NCBI GenBank assembly: GCA_027013225.1 | Contig: JALUXU010000009.1 | Location: forward strand, 32,910 to 96,909 | DNA from: Acidihalobacter sp. | GTDB taxonomy: Bacteria; Pseudomonadota; Gammaproteobacteria; DSM-5130; Acidihalobacteraceae | Direction of reading: 5' to 3' | Length of the DNA: 64,000 nt | Shown: in pieces, positions 45,197 to 53,467 of the stretch | Numbering within the stretch: position 1 is the first letter of the stretch | Layout of the letters: every line of letters starts with the position of its first letter | Notes under the pieces: generated by a model | Databases searched by the model: none | What the model was told of the DNA's origin: nothing | Seen by the model: only the letters and a program-made list of their open reading frames with translations | Translations under genes and position numbers: made by a program

Positions 45197-46255
45197 TCAA
45201 TCTCCCAGCGCCGTACCGATGGCACGCAGTGTGGACAACAGTGGATGATCCAGCGGGATGCGGCGCGGTGCGCCGCCGACTTCGCGCAAGGGGACGGGAC
45301 GCAGATCGCCGCCCTTGACGGCCACCATGACTCCGTAATGGCCGGATGCCGCCAGTTCTATGGCGCGCACGCCGAGCTGGCTCGCCAGAATACGGTCGGC
45401 TGAGGTGGGGCTGCCTCCGCGCATGACATGGCCCAGCGAGGTCAGCCGAACCTCGGCGCCGGTGAGCCGCGGCAATCGATCGACCAGCTCCATGGCGGCG
45501 GTATGGGCACGCACTTTTTCACCACGCGCTGAGCGTTCGGCGTCGATCGCGCCTTCGGCGATCACCACGATGGAGTAGGCGCGTTCCTTGCGCACGTCCT
45601 TGCGCACGGCTTCGACCAGGTTTTCGAGTTGGTAGGGGATCTCGGGCACCAGTGCCACATCGGCGCCGCCGGCCAGAGCGGAGGCAGCCGCCAGCCAGCC
45701 GGCATCGCGGCCCATGACCTCCACCAGCATGACGCGATGGTGACTGCTGGCTGTGGTGTGCAGCCGATCTATGGCTTCGGCACCGATCTGGGTTGCGGTA
45801 TCGAAGCCGAAGCAGGTGTCGGTGCCGCGGATGTCGTTGTCGATGGTTTTGGGCAGGGTGATGATGTTCAGGCCGGCCTGTTCGTGCAGGTGGCGGGCGA
45901 AGCGCTGGGTGCCGTCGCCGCCCAGGCAGATTAGCGCGGAGAGGCCGAGGTCTTCGTAGACCTCGCGGCAGCGCTCGGTGGCTTCCTCGATGCTGCCGAC
46001 GGCGCCGGACTGGCCGCGGCCGGTGCCGATGATGGTGCCGCCCAATCCCTGAATGCCGGCGACCTGGGCCGGCATCAGGCGTTTGAAGCGGCCTTCCTGC
46101 AGGCCGAGAAACCCGTCCTTGAAACCATAGACTTCCCAGTCGTGGCCGTAGATGGCGGCCAGGGTGAGAGCGCGCAGCGCCGGATTGAGCGCCTGGCAAT
46201 CACCGCCGGCGGTGAGCAGTCCGATGCGACCCGATGCTTTATGAGGCGTGCTCAT
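45197..46255 (-). CDS. 6-phosphofructokinase
   Basis: The 352-residue protein has PFK-family motifs: GLLTAGGDCQALNPALRAL, LGGDGT (111-116), PKTIDND (135-141), GAEAIDRLHTTASSH and VEVMGRDAGWLA. The residue after the first GGD is Gly, as in ATP-dependent enzymes. Lys rather than Gly occurs in the PKTIDND motif, as in PPi-type and some mixed clades, so phosphoryl donor specificity is uncertain. The ATG at 46255 was chosen since a longer frame upstream has no homologous features. It precedes the por genes, placing pyruvate and fructose-phosphate steps together. Confidence 0.85.
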   Translation of the reverse strand: MSTPHKASGRIGLLTAGGDCQALNPALRALTLAAIYGHDWEVYGFKDGFLGLQEGRFKRLMPAQVAGIQGLGGTIIGTGRGQSGAVGSIEEATERCREVYEDLGLSALICLGGDGTQRFARHLHEQAGLNIITLPKTIDNDIRGTDTCFGFDTATQIGAEAIDRLHTTASSHHRVMLVEVMGRDAGWLAAASALAGGADVALVPEIPYQLENLVEAVRKDVRKERAYSIVVIAEGAIDAERSARGEKVRAHTAAMELVDRLPRLTGAEVRLTSLGHVMRGGSPTSADRILASQLGVRAIELAASGHYGVMVAVKGGDLRPVPLREVGGAPRRIPLDHPLLSTLRAIGTALGD

Positions 46256-46703
46256 GTCTGTCGATCTCTCCCGAGGGCTGTGACCAGCGGAACTGCGGTG
46301 CAGCCTTCTCAATCCATTTCTGTTGAGGCTGTTTTCGCCCAACCGAGTTGGCCAGGCATTTGCTCTGCCGCAGGATCTGGCGCTGTAAGTCACCTTTAAT
46401 GATTGCCGAAAACTAAGCAATAAATATGCCATCCTTATGTTTTCACGGATGGCGACGCACTGGGCGTATCGCGTAAATCCAAACAAGGCGTGTTTTATGG
46501 GGGGCGACGTGGCAAGGCGCTCCTGGCCGCACCGGTATGGTGCGTCGGCATGGAATACAAGCCTGTATGTGTGCATCTGGATTAAGAAAGGACGATCCAT
46601 GTTTCGCTGCCGAACCCGTGCCCGCAGGCGCAGGGCGATCCGCCGGAACAAGATGTTCATATTCCATACTTTCATCACCAAGAACCTTTTTAAGAGGCAG
46701 CGC
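46256..46703. other. Divergent intergenic region between pfk and the Dsb-like gene
   Basis: About 450 bases without a convincing gene. A frame continuous with the downstream protein runs from 46437, and one ATG at 46600 has a good AAGGA ribosome site, so an N-terminally longer form of the Dsb-like protein is possible. No operator or terminator could be recognised. Confidence 0.35.
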
Positions 46704-47330
46704 ATGTCCCTTGTCAAATCCGTTTTAACGCTCTGGGCGTTGATCGTCTTGCTCGCAAGCGCCGCGAATGCGTTCGCCGGAGCACCCAAAGCCGCTGACG
46801 GCGCATTCGAGCCAAATCCCGCGGCCCAGCGGCGCGCCTTATCCGGCCCTGCTTTGCTGCAAGCCGCGGCTAGGGCGCATTGGGTGGTCGAAGGTCGGGG
46901 AAGCCGCATCGTGTATGTCATCTTCGACCCCAATTGCTCTTATTGCCATCTGGTGTGGAAAGAGTCGCAGGCCTATCTGAAAGACTATCAGTTCCGCTGG
47001 ATCCCCGTTGGCATACTCACCCCCAGCAGTCCAGGCAAGGCGGCGGCGATTCTGCAGGCAAAGAATCCGGACGCCGCCTTGCGCGAAAACGAGACCCGAT
47101 TCGTCAGGGCGCGCGGCAAGCTCGGCGGTATCACACCACTGCCAAGAAAAGAAATCACTTCGCAAACCCTTATGGCATTGAAAGAAAATGGGACCTTTTT
47201 GAAAGCCACTGGTGGGCTGTATGTGGTGCCGAAGATTCTTTTCTTGCGCAAGAACGGCAAGGTCGAATTGATCGAAGGCGCGCTCGATCCCAAGGATATG
47301 GCGGCGGTCTTGGCAAAGGCCGCTCCCTGA
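46704..47330 (+). CDS. Periplasmic thiol-disulfide interchange protein, DsbG/DsbC-like
   Basis: The 208-residue protein begins with a Sec signal (MSLVKSVLTLWALIVLLASA, then ANAFAG). The thioredoxin-like fold carries the active-site pair Cys78 and Cys81 in FDPNCSYCHLVW and a cis-proline-region KILFLRKNGKVELIEG. It lacks most of the N-terminal DsbC dimerisation domain, since the catalytic motif lies only about 50 residues after the signal. Isomerase or oxidase activity is inferred. An alternative ATG at 46600 would add an arginine-rich stretch. Confidence 0.8.
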   Translation: MSLVKSVLTLWALIVLLASAANAFAGAPKAADGAFEPNPAAQRRALSGPALLQAAARAHWVVEGRGSRIVYVIFDPNCSYCHLVWKESQAYLKDYQFRWIPVGILTPSSPGKAAAILQAKNPDAALRENETRFVRARGKLGGITPLPRKEITSQTLMALKENGTFLKATGGLYVVPKILFLRKNGKVELIEGALDPKDMAAVLAKAAP

Positions 47331-47394
47331 CTGATTGTTTTCCGCCCCTTGAGTGCGGGTTTATGATTATCGTGCGGAGAATAAAACGATAGTT

Positions 47395-48429
47395 TTAACC
47401 AGGCATTGAATGATCGTGTTCACCCGCTAACAGCCTGACGCGCTGGGGCGGAACATGTACGTAGATTCCCCGGGATACGGCATCCTTGAGCGTTGCCGCG
47501 GATTCAAGAGGGAGTCTGATTTCCAAGGGGGCGGGATGGTCTAAAAAAAGCCGCATTCCAGTGCCTTCTGTGCGGACCTTGTGGACATGGGCGAACCAGC
47601 TGTTTTCTCCTCGAAAGAGATCAGGCGAGACTTCGATGTCTTCAGGTCGGATCACCGCCGCGGCTGGCTGGTTGGGATCGAATGGCTGGGCGCATTGCCC
47701 AAGGAGGGTGAGGTTCCCTGTCTCGAACACACATTCGTAGCCCGCGCATGTTTTCACGGCGCCAGGCAACACGTTTCGATAACCTAATAACCTGGCGGCA
47801 GTCAGGCTGCTCGGTGAGAGGAATACTTCCGAAGGTGTGCCTTGCTGAACAATGTGGCCTCTAGAGAGAATAGCCATGTGGTCGGAAATGGCGGCCAGAT
47901 GAGGGTCATGGGTGACGGCGAGCGCGGGAATCCCTAGAGCGTCGATCAGCTCAATCAATCTTTCGAGCAGCTCGTCTCTCGTGACTATATCCAGCGCCGA
48001 GGTGGGTTCGTCCAGCAACAGGAGGCGGGGCCGGCGGGCAAGGGCTCTGGCCACGGCAACGCGCTGTTGCTGGCCACCTGATAATTCATGCGGCATGGCT
48101 GAGGCATGGTCGCGCATCCCCACGCGCTCCAGCCAGAAATCGGCGCTCGCTTGGTGATCGGATGAGGTTTTGTCCAGCCCAAAAGCGACGTTACGCCTGA
48201 CATCCAAGTGAGGGAACAGGGCATAACCCTGGGGGAGGTAGCCGACAGGCCGCTGTTCAGGAGGCAGGCCGTCGAATGGTGTTCCTTTTTTGGCCTGGAT
48301 TAGGCCGGCGATACTCTTTAGCAGGGTGGTTTTGCCTTCACCGCTAAGGCCGAGCAAGGCGGTGAAACCCTCGACCTCAAGATCGATATCGAGACGAATG
48401 GGGTGTTCGATGTGATATTCGATCCGCAT
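47395..48429 (-). CDS. modC: Molybdate/tungstate ABC transporter ATP-binding protein
   Basis: The 344-residue ATPase has Walker A (LLGLSGEGKTTLLKSI), signature (LSGGQQQRVAVARAL), Walker B (RLLLLDEPTSALD) and H-loop (LAVTHDPHLA). A C-terminal TOBE-like regulatory part (VIRPEDIEVSPD) follows, as in ModC and WtpC. It is the third gene in transcription order after the binding protein and permease, with 7 bases to modB. Mo is needed by NasA in this window; W use is also possible. Confidence 0.88.
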   Translation of the reverse strand: MRIEYHIEHPIRLDIDLEVEGFTALLGLSGEGKTTLLKSIAGLIQAKKGTPFDGLPPEQRPVGYLPQGYALFPHLDVRRNVAFGLDKTSSDHQASADFWLERVGMRDHASAMPHELSGGQQQRVAVARALARRPRLLLLDEPTSALDIVTRDELLERLIELIDALGIPALAVTHDPHLAAISDHMAILSRGHIVQQGTPSEVFLSPSSLTAARLLGYRNVLPGAVKTCAGYECVFETGNLTLLGQCAQPFDPNQPAAAVIRPEDIEVSPDLFRGENSWFAHVHKVRTEGTGMRLFLDHPAPLEIRLPLESAATLKDAVSRGIYVHVPPQRVRLLAGEHDHSMPG

Positions 48430-48436
48430 GCTAATC

Positions 48437-49249
48437 TCAAGCAGCCAGCCTTCCGCGACGAGAAAGTACGCCCAGCAGCAATGGGAACGGCATGGCGATG
48501 AGGAAGAATAGCCACAGCAATGGATACACCGCGCCGAGTCCGATGTCCTGCAAGTTCACCCATAGCTTGACGGGGATGCCTTGAGGAAAATAAGCGATCA
48601 CCAGCACGATTCCGAATTCTCCCAGTGCCCTCACCCATGCCAGCGCCAATCCTGTGGCCAGACCAAGGCGCGCCAGCGGCAGGGTCACGTGAAGGAAGGT
48701 TTGCCAGCGGTTTTTGCCGAGCGTAAGTGATACCTGCTCCAGCTCCATGGGGATGCCTTCGAAAGCAGTGCGCGCCGCAATGATGAAATACGGTGCGGCT
48801 CCATAGAATTGGGCGAGTATGAAGGCCGGTGCGCTGTTGGTCAGAAGCAGGCCAAGATGCTGCAACGGGGCACCGACCCATCCATAGGGCCCGTACAAGG
48901 TGGCCAGCAACAAGCCCATGGCCAGGGGGGGCGTCAGCAAAGGCAGCAACAGTAATAGCTCGATCAACCACTTTCCGTGAAAACGATGGCGTGCCATCCA
49001 GTAGGCGGTAGGCGTTCCGATGAACACGATAAAGATCAGCGCCACTGCGGTATATATCACGGAGACTTCAACGGCTGCCAGATCCCCTGGGGCCAGATGA
49101 AACCGGCTCCAGGAGGTGGCCGTTATTAAGCTGAAAAAGGGTAGGGTCAGCAACAGCAAGCCCGCCGCGCCGCTGGCTGCGAGCAAAGCGGCGCCTTTGC
49201 GGATAGAAAAGGTAAAAACGGAGTCCTTTCGCCCCAAATCCGTTTTCAT
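48437..49249 (-). CDS. modB: Molybdate/tungstate ABC transporter permease
   Basis: The 270-residue inner-membrane protein has about six spans, for example LLLLTLPFFSLI and VSVIYTAVALIFIVFI, and the ModB-type coupling loop EQVSLTLGKNRWQTFLHVTL. TPTAYWMARHRFHGKWL is also characteristic of ModB/CysT-type permeases. Its ATG shares one base with the stop codon of the binding-protein gene (TAATG), so translation is coupled. Confidence 0.9.
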   Translation of the reverse strand: MKTDLGRKDSVFTFSIRKGAALLAASGAAGLLLLTLPFFSLITATSWSRFHLAPGDLAAVEVSVIYTAVALIFIVFIGTPTAYWMARHRFHGKWLIELLLLLPLLTPPLAMGLLLATLYGPYGWVGAPLQHLGLLLTNSAPAFILAQFYGAAPYFIIAARTAFEGIPMELEQVSLTLGKNRWQTFLHVTLPLARLGLATGLALAWVRALGEFGIVLVIAYFPQGIPVKLWVNLQDIGLGAVYPLLWLFFLIAMPFPLLLGVLSRRGRLAA

Positions 49250-50193
49250 TATTTCCTTACCGGCAATGGGCTTCCTTGAGGCTTGCTGTAGCCATATTGC
49301 CTGAAAAGGGCCTGTGCTGCCGGGCTTGTAAGGTAGGCCACGAATTTTCGCGCCAATTCGGGATGCGCTGCGTTGTTCAAGACCGCGGCATAAAATACCA
49401 GCGGCTGAGGGCGCAAAATAATCGATCGGCCATCGGTACTTTTGAGTTTGAAGTAGATGTTTTTGCCGTGAGTTTCCATGGATTCGGGATTGTCCAGGTC
49501 AATAGCCGAAGGAAGCGGAATGTATGGCAGATGATGAGAAATAACCGCGCTTTGGTAACCGCTTGCAGCATCTATCTGTCCAGCTTGCAGACGGCTCAAC
49601 AGAGAGGCTTCAGTGAAAATCTGGCGAGGATTGAGGTAAGTGCCGAGGATTTTTTTTGCCAGATCCGGCCGGTGGTAGTATTTCTCCGCCAAAAGAAAAG
49701 TAAAAATGATATTGCGCCCCTGCGGATCTGTACGGGGATCTGTGCGTCCAAAGCGCACGCCAGGGCTTTCTAGCACTGTGTACCAGGGAATCTTGCCATG
49801 TGCCGCTAACTGAAATTCATGCGTAAAGCGAGATTTGGGGCTGTAGGCGATCACCATGCGCGTGCTGGCGATGGGAATCGCCCGCTTGATCAAGCCCTTT
49901 TTGATCAGCATTATCATAGGCCCGGGGGTGATGGAAATGAATACATCAGCGCGCATCTGGCCGCTCGCCAATAAATGGGCTAGCCCCCAAGCGCCGCGGC
50001 CTATTCCCTGATAGATCACACCGTGGGTTTTTGCAAAGCGGGGGCCGATGACGCGGTCCATGATGGCTCCCATAGAGCCGGCATAATCGACGGTCAGCGT
50101 TTCAGTCGCCTGGGCGGCGATTGGGAAACAGGCAAAAACAAATGCAAAAAAGGCTAGCAATCGGTTTTTTTGGACGGAATTTTTCAGGCGCAT
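49249..50193 (-). CDS. Tungstate/molybdate-binding protein, WtpA-like
   Basis: This is a periplasmic substrate-binding protein with a Sec signal (LLAFFAFVFACFPIAAQA). The mature part, with VDYAGSMGAIMDRVIGPRF, RADVFISITPGP, VRFGRTDPRTDPQGRN and ASGYQSAVISHHLPYIPLP, fits the WtpA/ModA-like group that prefers tungstate or molybdate. Of two candidate ATGs, 50193 has GGAG nine bases upstream while 50202 has none, so 50193 was chosen (314 residues). Ligand preference cannot be settled from sequence. Confidence 0.83.
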   Translation of the reverse strand: MRLKNSVQKNRLLAFFAFVFACFPIAAQATETLTVDYAGSMGAIMDRVIGPRFAKTHGVIYQGIGRGAWGLAHLLASGQMRADVFISITPGPMIMLIKKGLIKRAIPIASTRMVIAYSPKSRFTHEFQLAAHGKIPWYTVLESPGVRFGRTDPRTDPQGRNIIFTFLLAEKYYHRPDLAKKILGTYLNPRQIFTEASLLSRLQAGQIDAASGYQSAVISHHLPYIPLPSAIDLDNPESMETHGKNIYFKLKSTDGRSIILRPQPLVFYAAVLNNAAHPELARKFVAYLTSPAAQALFRQYGYSKPQGSPLPVRK

Positions 50194-50287
50194 GTTACCC
50201 ATCTCCAGTTCAGCCGAATATTTTTCCGGTCATTGCTAGGATGCTGATTAACGCTAATATTCTGTGTATAACGCTACGAAATGTAAG

Positions 50288-50334
50288 CGGGCCAAGGCTG
50301 GATGGGCCCTTATCAGTGTGGCGCGCTTGGCCCG
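50288..50334. repeat. 9-bp inverted repeat downstream of argF
   Basis: CGGGCCAAG at 50288-50296 is mirrored by CTTGGCCCG at 50326-50334 across 29 bases. It lies between the 3' end of argF and the start of the WtpA-like gene, about 50 bases past the argF stop on that strand. It may form a stem in the argF transcript, but no U-run follows it. Confidence 0.4.
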
Positions 50335-50381
50335 ATGAGAATCACCGCACCCTGCAGAATGCGTACGCGGCAGGGTGGCTA

Positions 50382-51293
50382 TCAAGCGGAAGCATTGAGA
50401 AGAAACTCCAGCAAAGCCTTTTGCGCATGCAATCGGTTTTCGGCTTCGTCCCAGACTACGCTTTGAGGCCCATCGATGACATCGGCAGTCACTTCTTCAC
50501 CCCGGTGCGCGGGCAAGCAGTGCATGAACAGGGCATCGGGCGCGGCTTCGCTCATGAGTTTGGAATCCACTCGATAGCTGGAGAAGGCTGCGCTACGCTT
50601 GGCCTGCTCTTCTTCCTGTCCCATGCTCGCCCATACGTCGGTAGTCACAAGATCCGCGCCACGCGCCGCCTCGTGGGGATCTCTCAGAATTTCCACATGC
50701 TCGGCGGCAGCATCTACGAAGCGCTGATCGGGCTCATATCCGGGAGGGCAAGCGATTTTGAGTTTGAAGTCGAGCAGTGCGGCGGCGTTGATCCATGAGT
50801 GACACATGTTGTTGCCATCGCCGATCCAGGCCACCGTCCGCCCTCGAATATCGCCACGATGCTCGCGGTAAGTTTGCAGATCAGCAAGTAGCTGGCAGGG
50901 ATGTACATCATCACTCAGGCCATTGATCACAGGCACACAGGAGTGGGCGGCGAAGCGTTCCAATGTGGCGTGGGCGAAAGTGCGGATCATGACGGCATCG
51001 ACCATGCGAGAAATGACTCGCGCCGTATCTTCTATGGGCTCCCCGCGGCCGAGCTGGGTATCTCGCGGTGAAAGAAACAGGGCATTGCCGCCAAGCTGGG
51101 CCATACCAGCTTCGAAGGAAACCCGCGTGCGAGTCGAAGATTTTTCAAAAATCATCGCCAAGGTCTTGCCGATCAGCGGTCTATGCCGATCGCCGCGGCG
51201 GCGCATGGATTTGAGCTCGCTGGCACGTTCTATGATGCGCTTCAATTCTTCAGGAGAGAGATCGCGCAGGCTGAGAAAATGGCGTAAAAGCAT
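50382..51293 (-). CDS. argF: Ornithine carbamoyltransferase ArgF
   Basis: ArgF makes citrulline from ornithine and carbamoyl phosphate. The 303-residue protein has the carbamoyl-phosphate loop [11 protein letters not shown], ornithine-side residues in DGNNMCHSW, and the C-terminal [15 protein letters not shown] motif with the catalytic cysteine. It begins 2 bases after the argD stop, so argD and argF are one transcript. The argF-grxD-rnt neighbourhood is also found in Pseudomonas. Confidence 0.96.
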   Translation of the reverse strand: MLLRHFLSLRDLSPEELKRIIERASELKSMRRRGDRHRPLIGKTLAMIFEKSSTRTRVSFEAGMAQLGGNALFLSPRDTQLGRGEPIEDTARVISRMVDAVMIRTFAHATLERFAAHSCVPVINGLSDDVHPCQLLADLQTYREHRGDIRGRTVAWIGDGNNMCHSWINAAALLDFKLKIACPPGYEPDQRFVDAAAEHVEILRDPHEAARGADLVTTDVWASMGQEEEQAKRSAAFSSYRVDSKLMSEAAPDALFMHCLPAHRGEEVTADVIDGPQSVVWDEAENRLHAQKALLEFLLNASA

Positions 51294-51295
51294 GT

Positions 51296-52483
51296 TTAGC
51301 TCTCCTGGTTATCTTGAAGAAAGTCCTTTATGAGCTCGGATACCATCTCCACGAGAAAATGGGCTTGCGAGTCATCCAGAATCAAGGGAGGAAGAAGGCG
51401 CACAACATTTTGCGCGGTGACGTTGATCAATAACCCCTGTTCACGGGCGCGGTCGACCAGCGGGCCGCAAGGGCGATCCAGCTCGATGCCAAGCAGCAAA
51501 CCGGTGCCGCGGACATCAATGACACCCGGTAGATCAGAGAGTAGATGCGTAAATTCTTCGAGCATGTGTTGTCCAAGCGCGGCCGCGCGTTCGACCAAGC
51601 CATTGGCCTCAATCGTTTCGATCACTGCCAAGGCCGCGCGGCAAGCGAGTGGATTGCCTCCAAAGGTTGAACCATGATTGCCAGGTGAAAAGACGCCAGC
51701 GGCGGGACCACGTGCAAGACATGCGCCGATGGGTACGCCATTGCCCAATGCCTTGGCGAGCGTCATGACATCAGGGCGTATCCCTTCGAGCTGATGTGCG
51801 AACCAGCGTCCAGCACGGCCCATGCCAGTCTGTACTTCATCAACCATAAGAAGCCAACCGAGTTCGTCGCAAAGGGAGCGCAAGCCCGCAAGATACCCAC
51901 TGGGAGGGGTCTTGACACCGCCTTCTCCCTGAATGGGTTCGACCAGAATGGCCACCATGTTCGGCCGTTCGGAGGCGATGCGGCGCGCCGCTTCAAGATC
52001 TCCAAAAGGCGCGCGCACGAAGCCCCTGACCAGAGGCTCGAATCCTGCCTGCACTTTGCGGTTTCCGGTCGCGCTCAATGTTGCCAGAGTGCGGCCATGA
52101 AAACTGTGTTCCATAACCAAAATCTCGGGTTCCGCCACGCCCCGTTTGTGTCCATACAGACGCGCAAGCTTGATGGCGGTCTCATTGGCTTCGGCCCCGG
52201 AATTGGCAAAAAAGGCGGCGTCCATGCCTGCTAGCTGGCACAGGCGCCGCGCTAGTTTTTCCTGTATTTCGACCCGATAGAGATTGGAGGTATGAATGAG
52301 TGTGTCCGCTTGCTCGCAAACGGCCTTGCTGATCGCTGTATGGGCATGTCCAAGTCCGCATACGGCGATACCGGAAATGGCATCCAAGTAACGTTTGCCC
52401 GCCTCATCGATGAGCCAGGGGCCTTCTCCTTTTATGAAGGCAATGGGTTGGCGTGCATATGTTGGCATGAGAAAATCACTCAT
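51296..52483 (-). CDS. argD: Acetylornithine aminotransferase ArgD
   Basis: ArgD is a PLP-dependent class III aminotransferase producing N-acetylornithine (and acting in lysine synthesis). The PLP lysine is in [16 protein letters not shown], preceded by [19 protein letters not shown] and the [18 protein letters not shown] phosphate-binding region. The ATG at 52483 ([16 protein letters not shown]) gives 395 residues, the usual length, so the longer upstream frame was not used. Confidence 0.96.
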   Translation of the reverse strand: MSDFLMPTYARQPIAFIKGEGPWLIDEAGKRYLDAISGIAVCGLGHAHTAISKAVCEQADTLIHTSNLYRVEIQEKLARRLCQLAGMDAAFFANSGAEANETAIKLARLYGHKRGVAEPEILVMEHSFHGRTLATLSATGNRKVQAGFEPLVRGFVRAPFGDLEAARRIASERPNMVAILVEPIQGEGGVKTPPSGYLAGLRSLCDELGWLLMVDEVQTGMGRAGRWFAHQLEGIRPDVMTLAKALGNGVPIGACLARGPAAGVFSPGNHGSTFGGNPLACRAALAVIETIEANGLVERAAALGQHMLEEFTHLLSDLPGVIDVRGTGLLLGIELDRPCGPLVDRAREQGLLINVTAQNVVRLLPPLILDDSQAHFLVEMVSELIKDFLQDNQES

Positions 52484-52522
52484 CGGGATCTCTGTAAATG
52501 CAATGGGTGGAAGGAGTGGCCT

Positions 52523-52560
52523 GAAAAACGACACCGGCAGCTTTTGAGGCTGCCAGTGTC
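52523..52560 (-). terminator. Intrinsic terminator after sodB
   Basis: The stem GACAC-C-GGCAGC pairs with GCTGCC-A-GTGTC with one internal C-A mismatch around TTTTGAG. On the minus strand it is followed by CGTTTTT. It lies 134 bases after the sodB stop and 40 bases before the argD start, so it separates the two genes. Confidence 0.75.
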
Positions 52561-52568
52561 TGCCGCTC

Positions 52569-52592
52569 CGGCATCATGCGCTCATGATGCCG
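52569..52592. repeat. 10-bp perfect palindromic hairpin between argD and sodB
   Basis: CGGCATCATG and CATGATGCCG form a perfect stem around CGCT. It lies next to the sodB terminator but has no U-run of its own. It could be a REP-like element or an additional mRNA-stabilising stem. No second copy was found in the window. Confidence 0.5.
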
Positions 52593-52693
52593 TTGATCCG
52601 GCATGGGAAGACGGGTCGGAACGCTTTTGCTTCAAGGGTGTTAATTTGGTGTCGTTTCAGGTGTGGCCCCGACTGTCTTCGAGTGCGCGTTTT

Positions 52694-53278
52694 TTAGGAT
52701 TCAAAGTTTGAGGCAACGAACTCCCAATTGACAACATTCCAGAAATTTTCCAGATACTTGGGCCGTGCATTGCGGTAGTCGATGTAATAGGCGTGTTCCC
52801 ATACGTCGACTGTCAGCAAGGGCGTGAGTCCGTCACGCATGGGGTTGGCCGCATTGCTGGTGTTGACGATGCTAAGTTCACCACTCGAATCCTTGACCAG
52901 CCATGTCCAGCCGGAACCGAAATTTCCGGTGGCGGAAGCGGCATATTTTCCTTTGAAAGCGTCAAAACTCCCAAAAGCTTTCTCCAATGCCTTGGCCAGG
53001 TCGCCACTGGGTTCGCCGCCTGCGTCGGGACCCATGCAGTTGAAGTAGAAAGTATGGTTCCAGACCTGGGCGCCATTGTTGAAGATGCCGCCGGCAGGTG
53101 CCTTGAGAATAATGTCCTCGAGAGTGGCGTTTTCAAACTCGGTGCCGGGGATCAGTTTGTTGACATTGGCCACATAGGCGGCGTGATGCTTGTCGTGATG
53201 ATAGTCGAGGGTTTCTGCTGAAATATAAGGTTCGAGCGCGGTTTTTTCGTACGGTAATGGAGGAAGTTCGAAAGCCAT
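52694..53278 (-). CDS. sodB: Iron superoxide dismutase SodB
   Basis: SodB dismutates superoxide in the cytoplasm. The 194-residue protein has MAFELPPLPYEKTALEPYIS at the start, the ligand-bearing HHDKHHAAYVANVN and AQVWNHTFYFNCMGP, and the C-terminal DVWEHAYYIDYRNARPKYL. Residues such as the ...NCMGPDAGG stretch favour iron over manganese. The ATG at 53278 is the normal start; the longer frame adds ten unrelated residues. Confidence 0.95.
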   Translation of the reverse strand: MAFELPPLPYEKTALEPYISAETLDYHHDKHHAAYVANVNKLIPGTEFENATLEDIILKAPAGGIFNNGAQVWNHTFYFNCMGPDAGGEPSGDLAKALEKAFGSFDAFKGKYAASATGNFGSGWTWLVKDSSGELSIVNTSNAANPMRDGLTPLLTVDVWEHAYYIDYRNARPKYLENFWNVVNWEFVASNFES

Positions 53279-53467
53279 TTTTATTTCTCCTTGAAATCGT
53301 GTTGACAAAACCCTGCCCTGAAGATACTGAAGTGTGATCCATCTCAGCGACAGGTGTTAGGGGATAACATAGGATACTCGTTTGCGACATGCAATAATTC
53401 CGAGACAAGCACTCAAATATTGCTGTCGACAGTTTTTTCTCATTATACCCTTTAAGGTGAATTTATT

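Noticed and set aside
46437..46703. N-terminal extension of the Dsb-like protein
   Set aside because: It would put an arginine-rich, non-conserved stretch ahead of a good signal peptide. The ATG at 46600 has a fair ribosome site, so the matter is not fully closed.
50252..50273. CGCTAATA...TATAACG dyad upstream of the WtpA-like gene, considered as a ModE site
   Set aside because: Only about half of the positions match between the arms, too weak to call.
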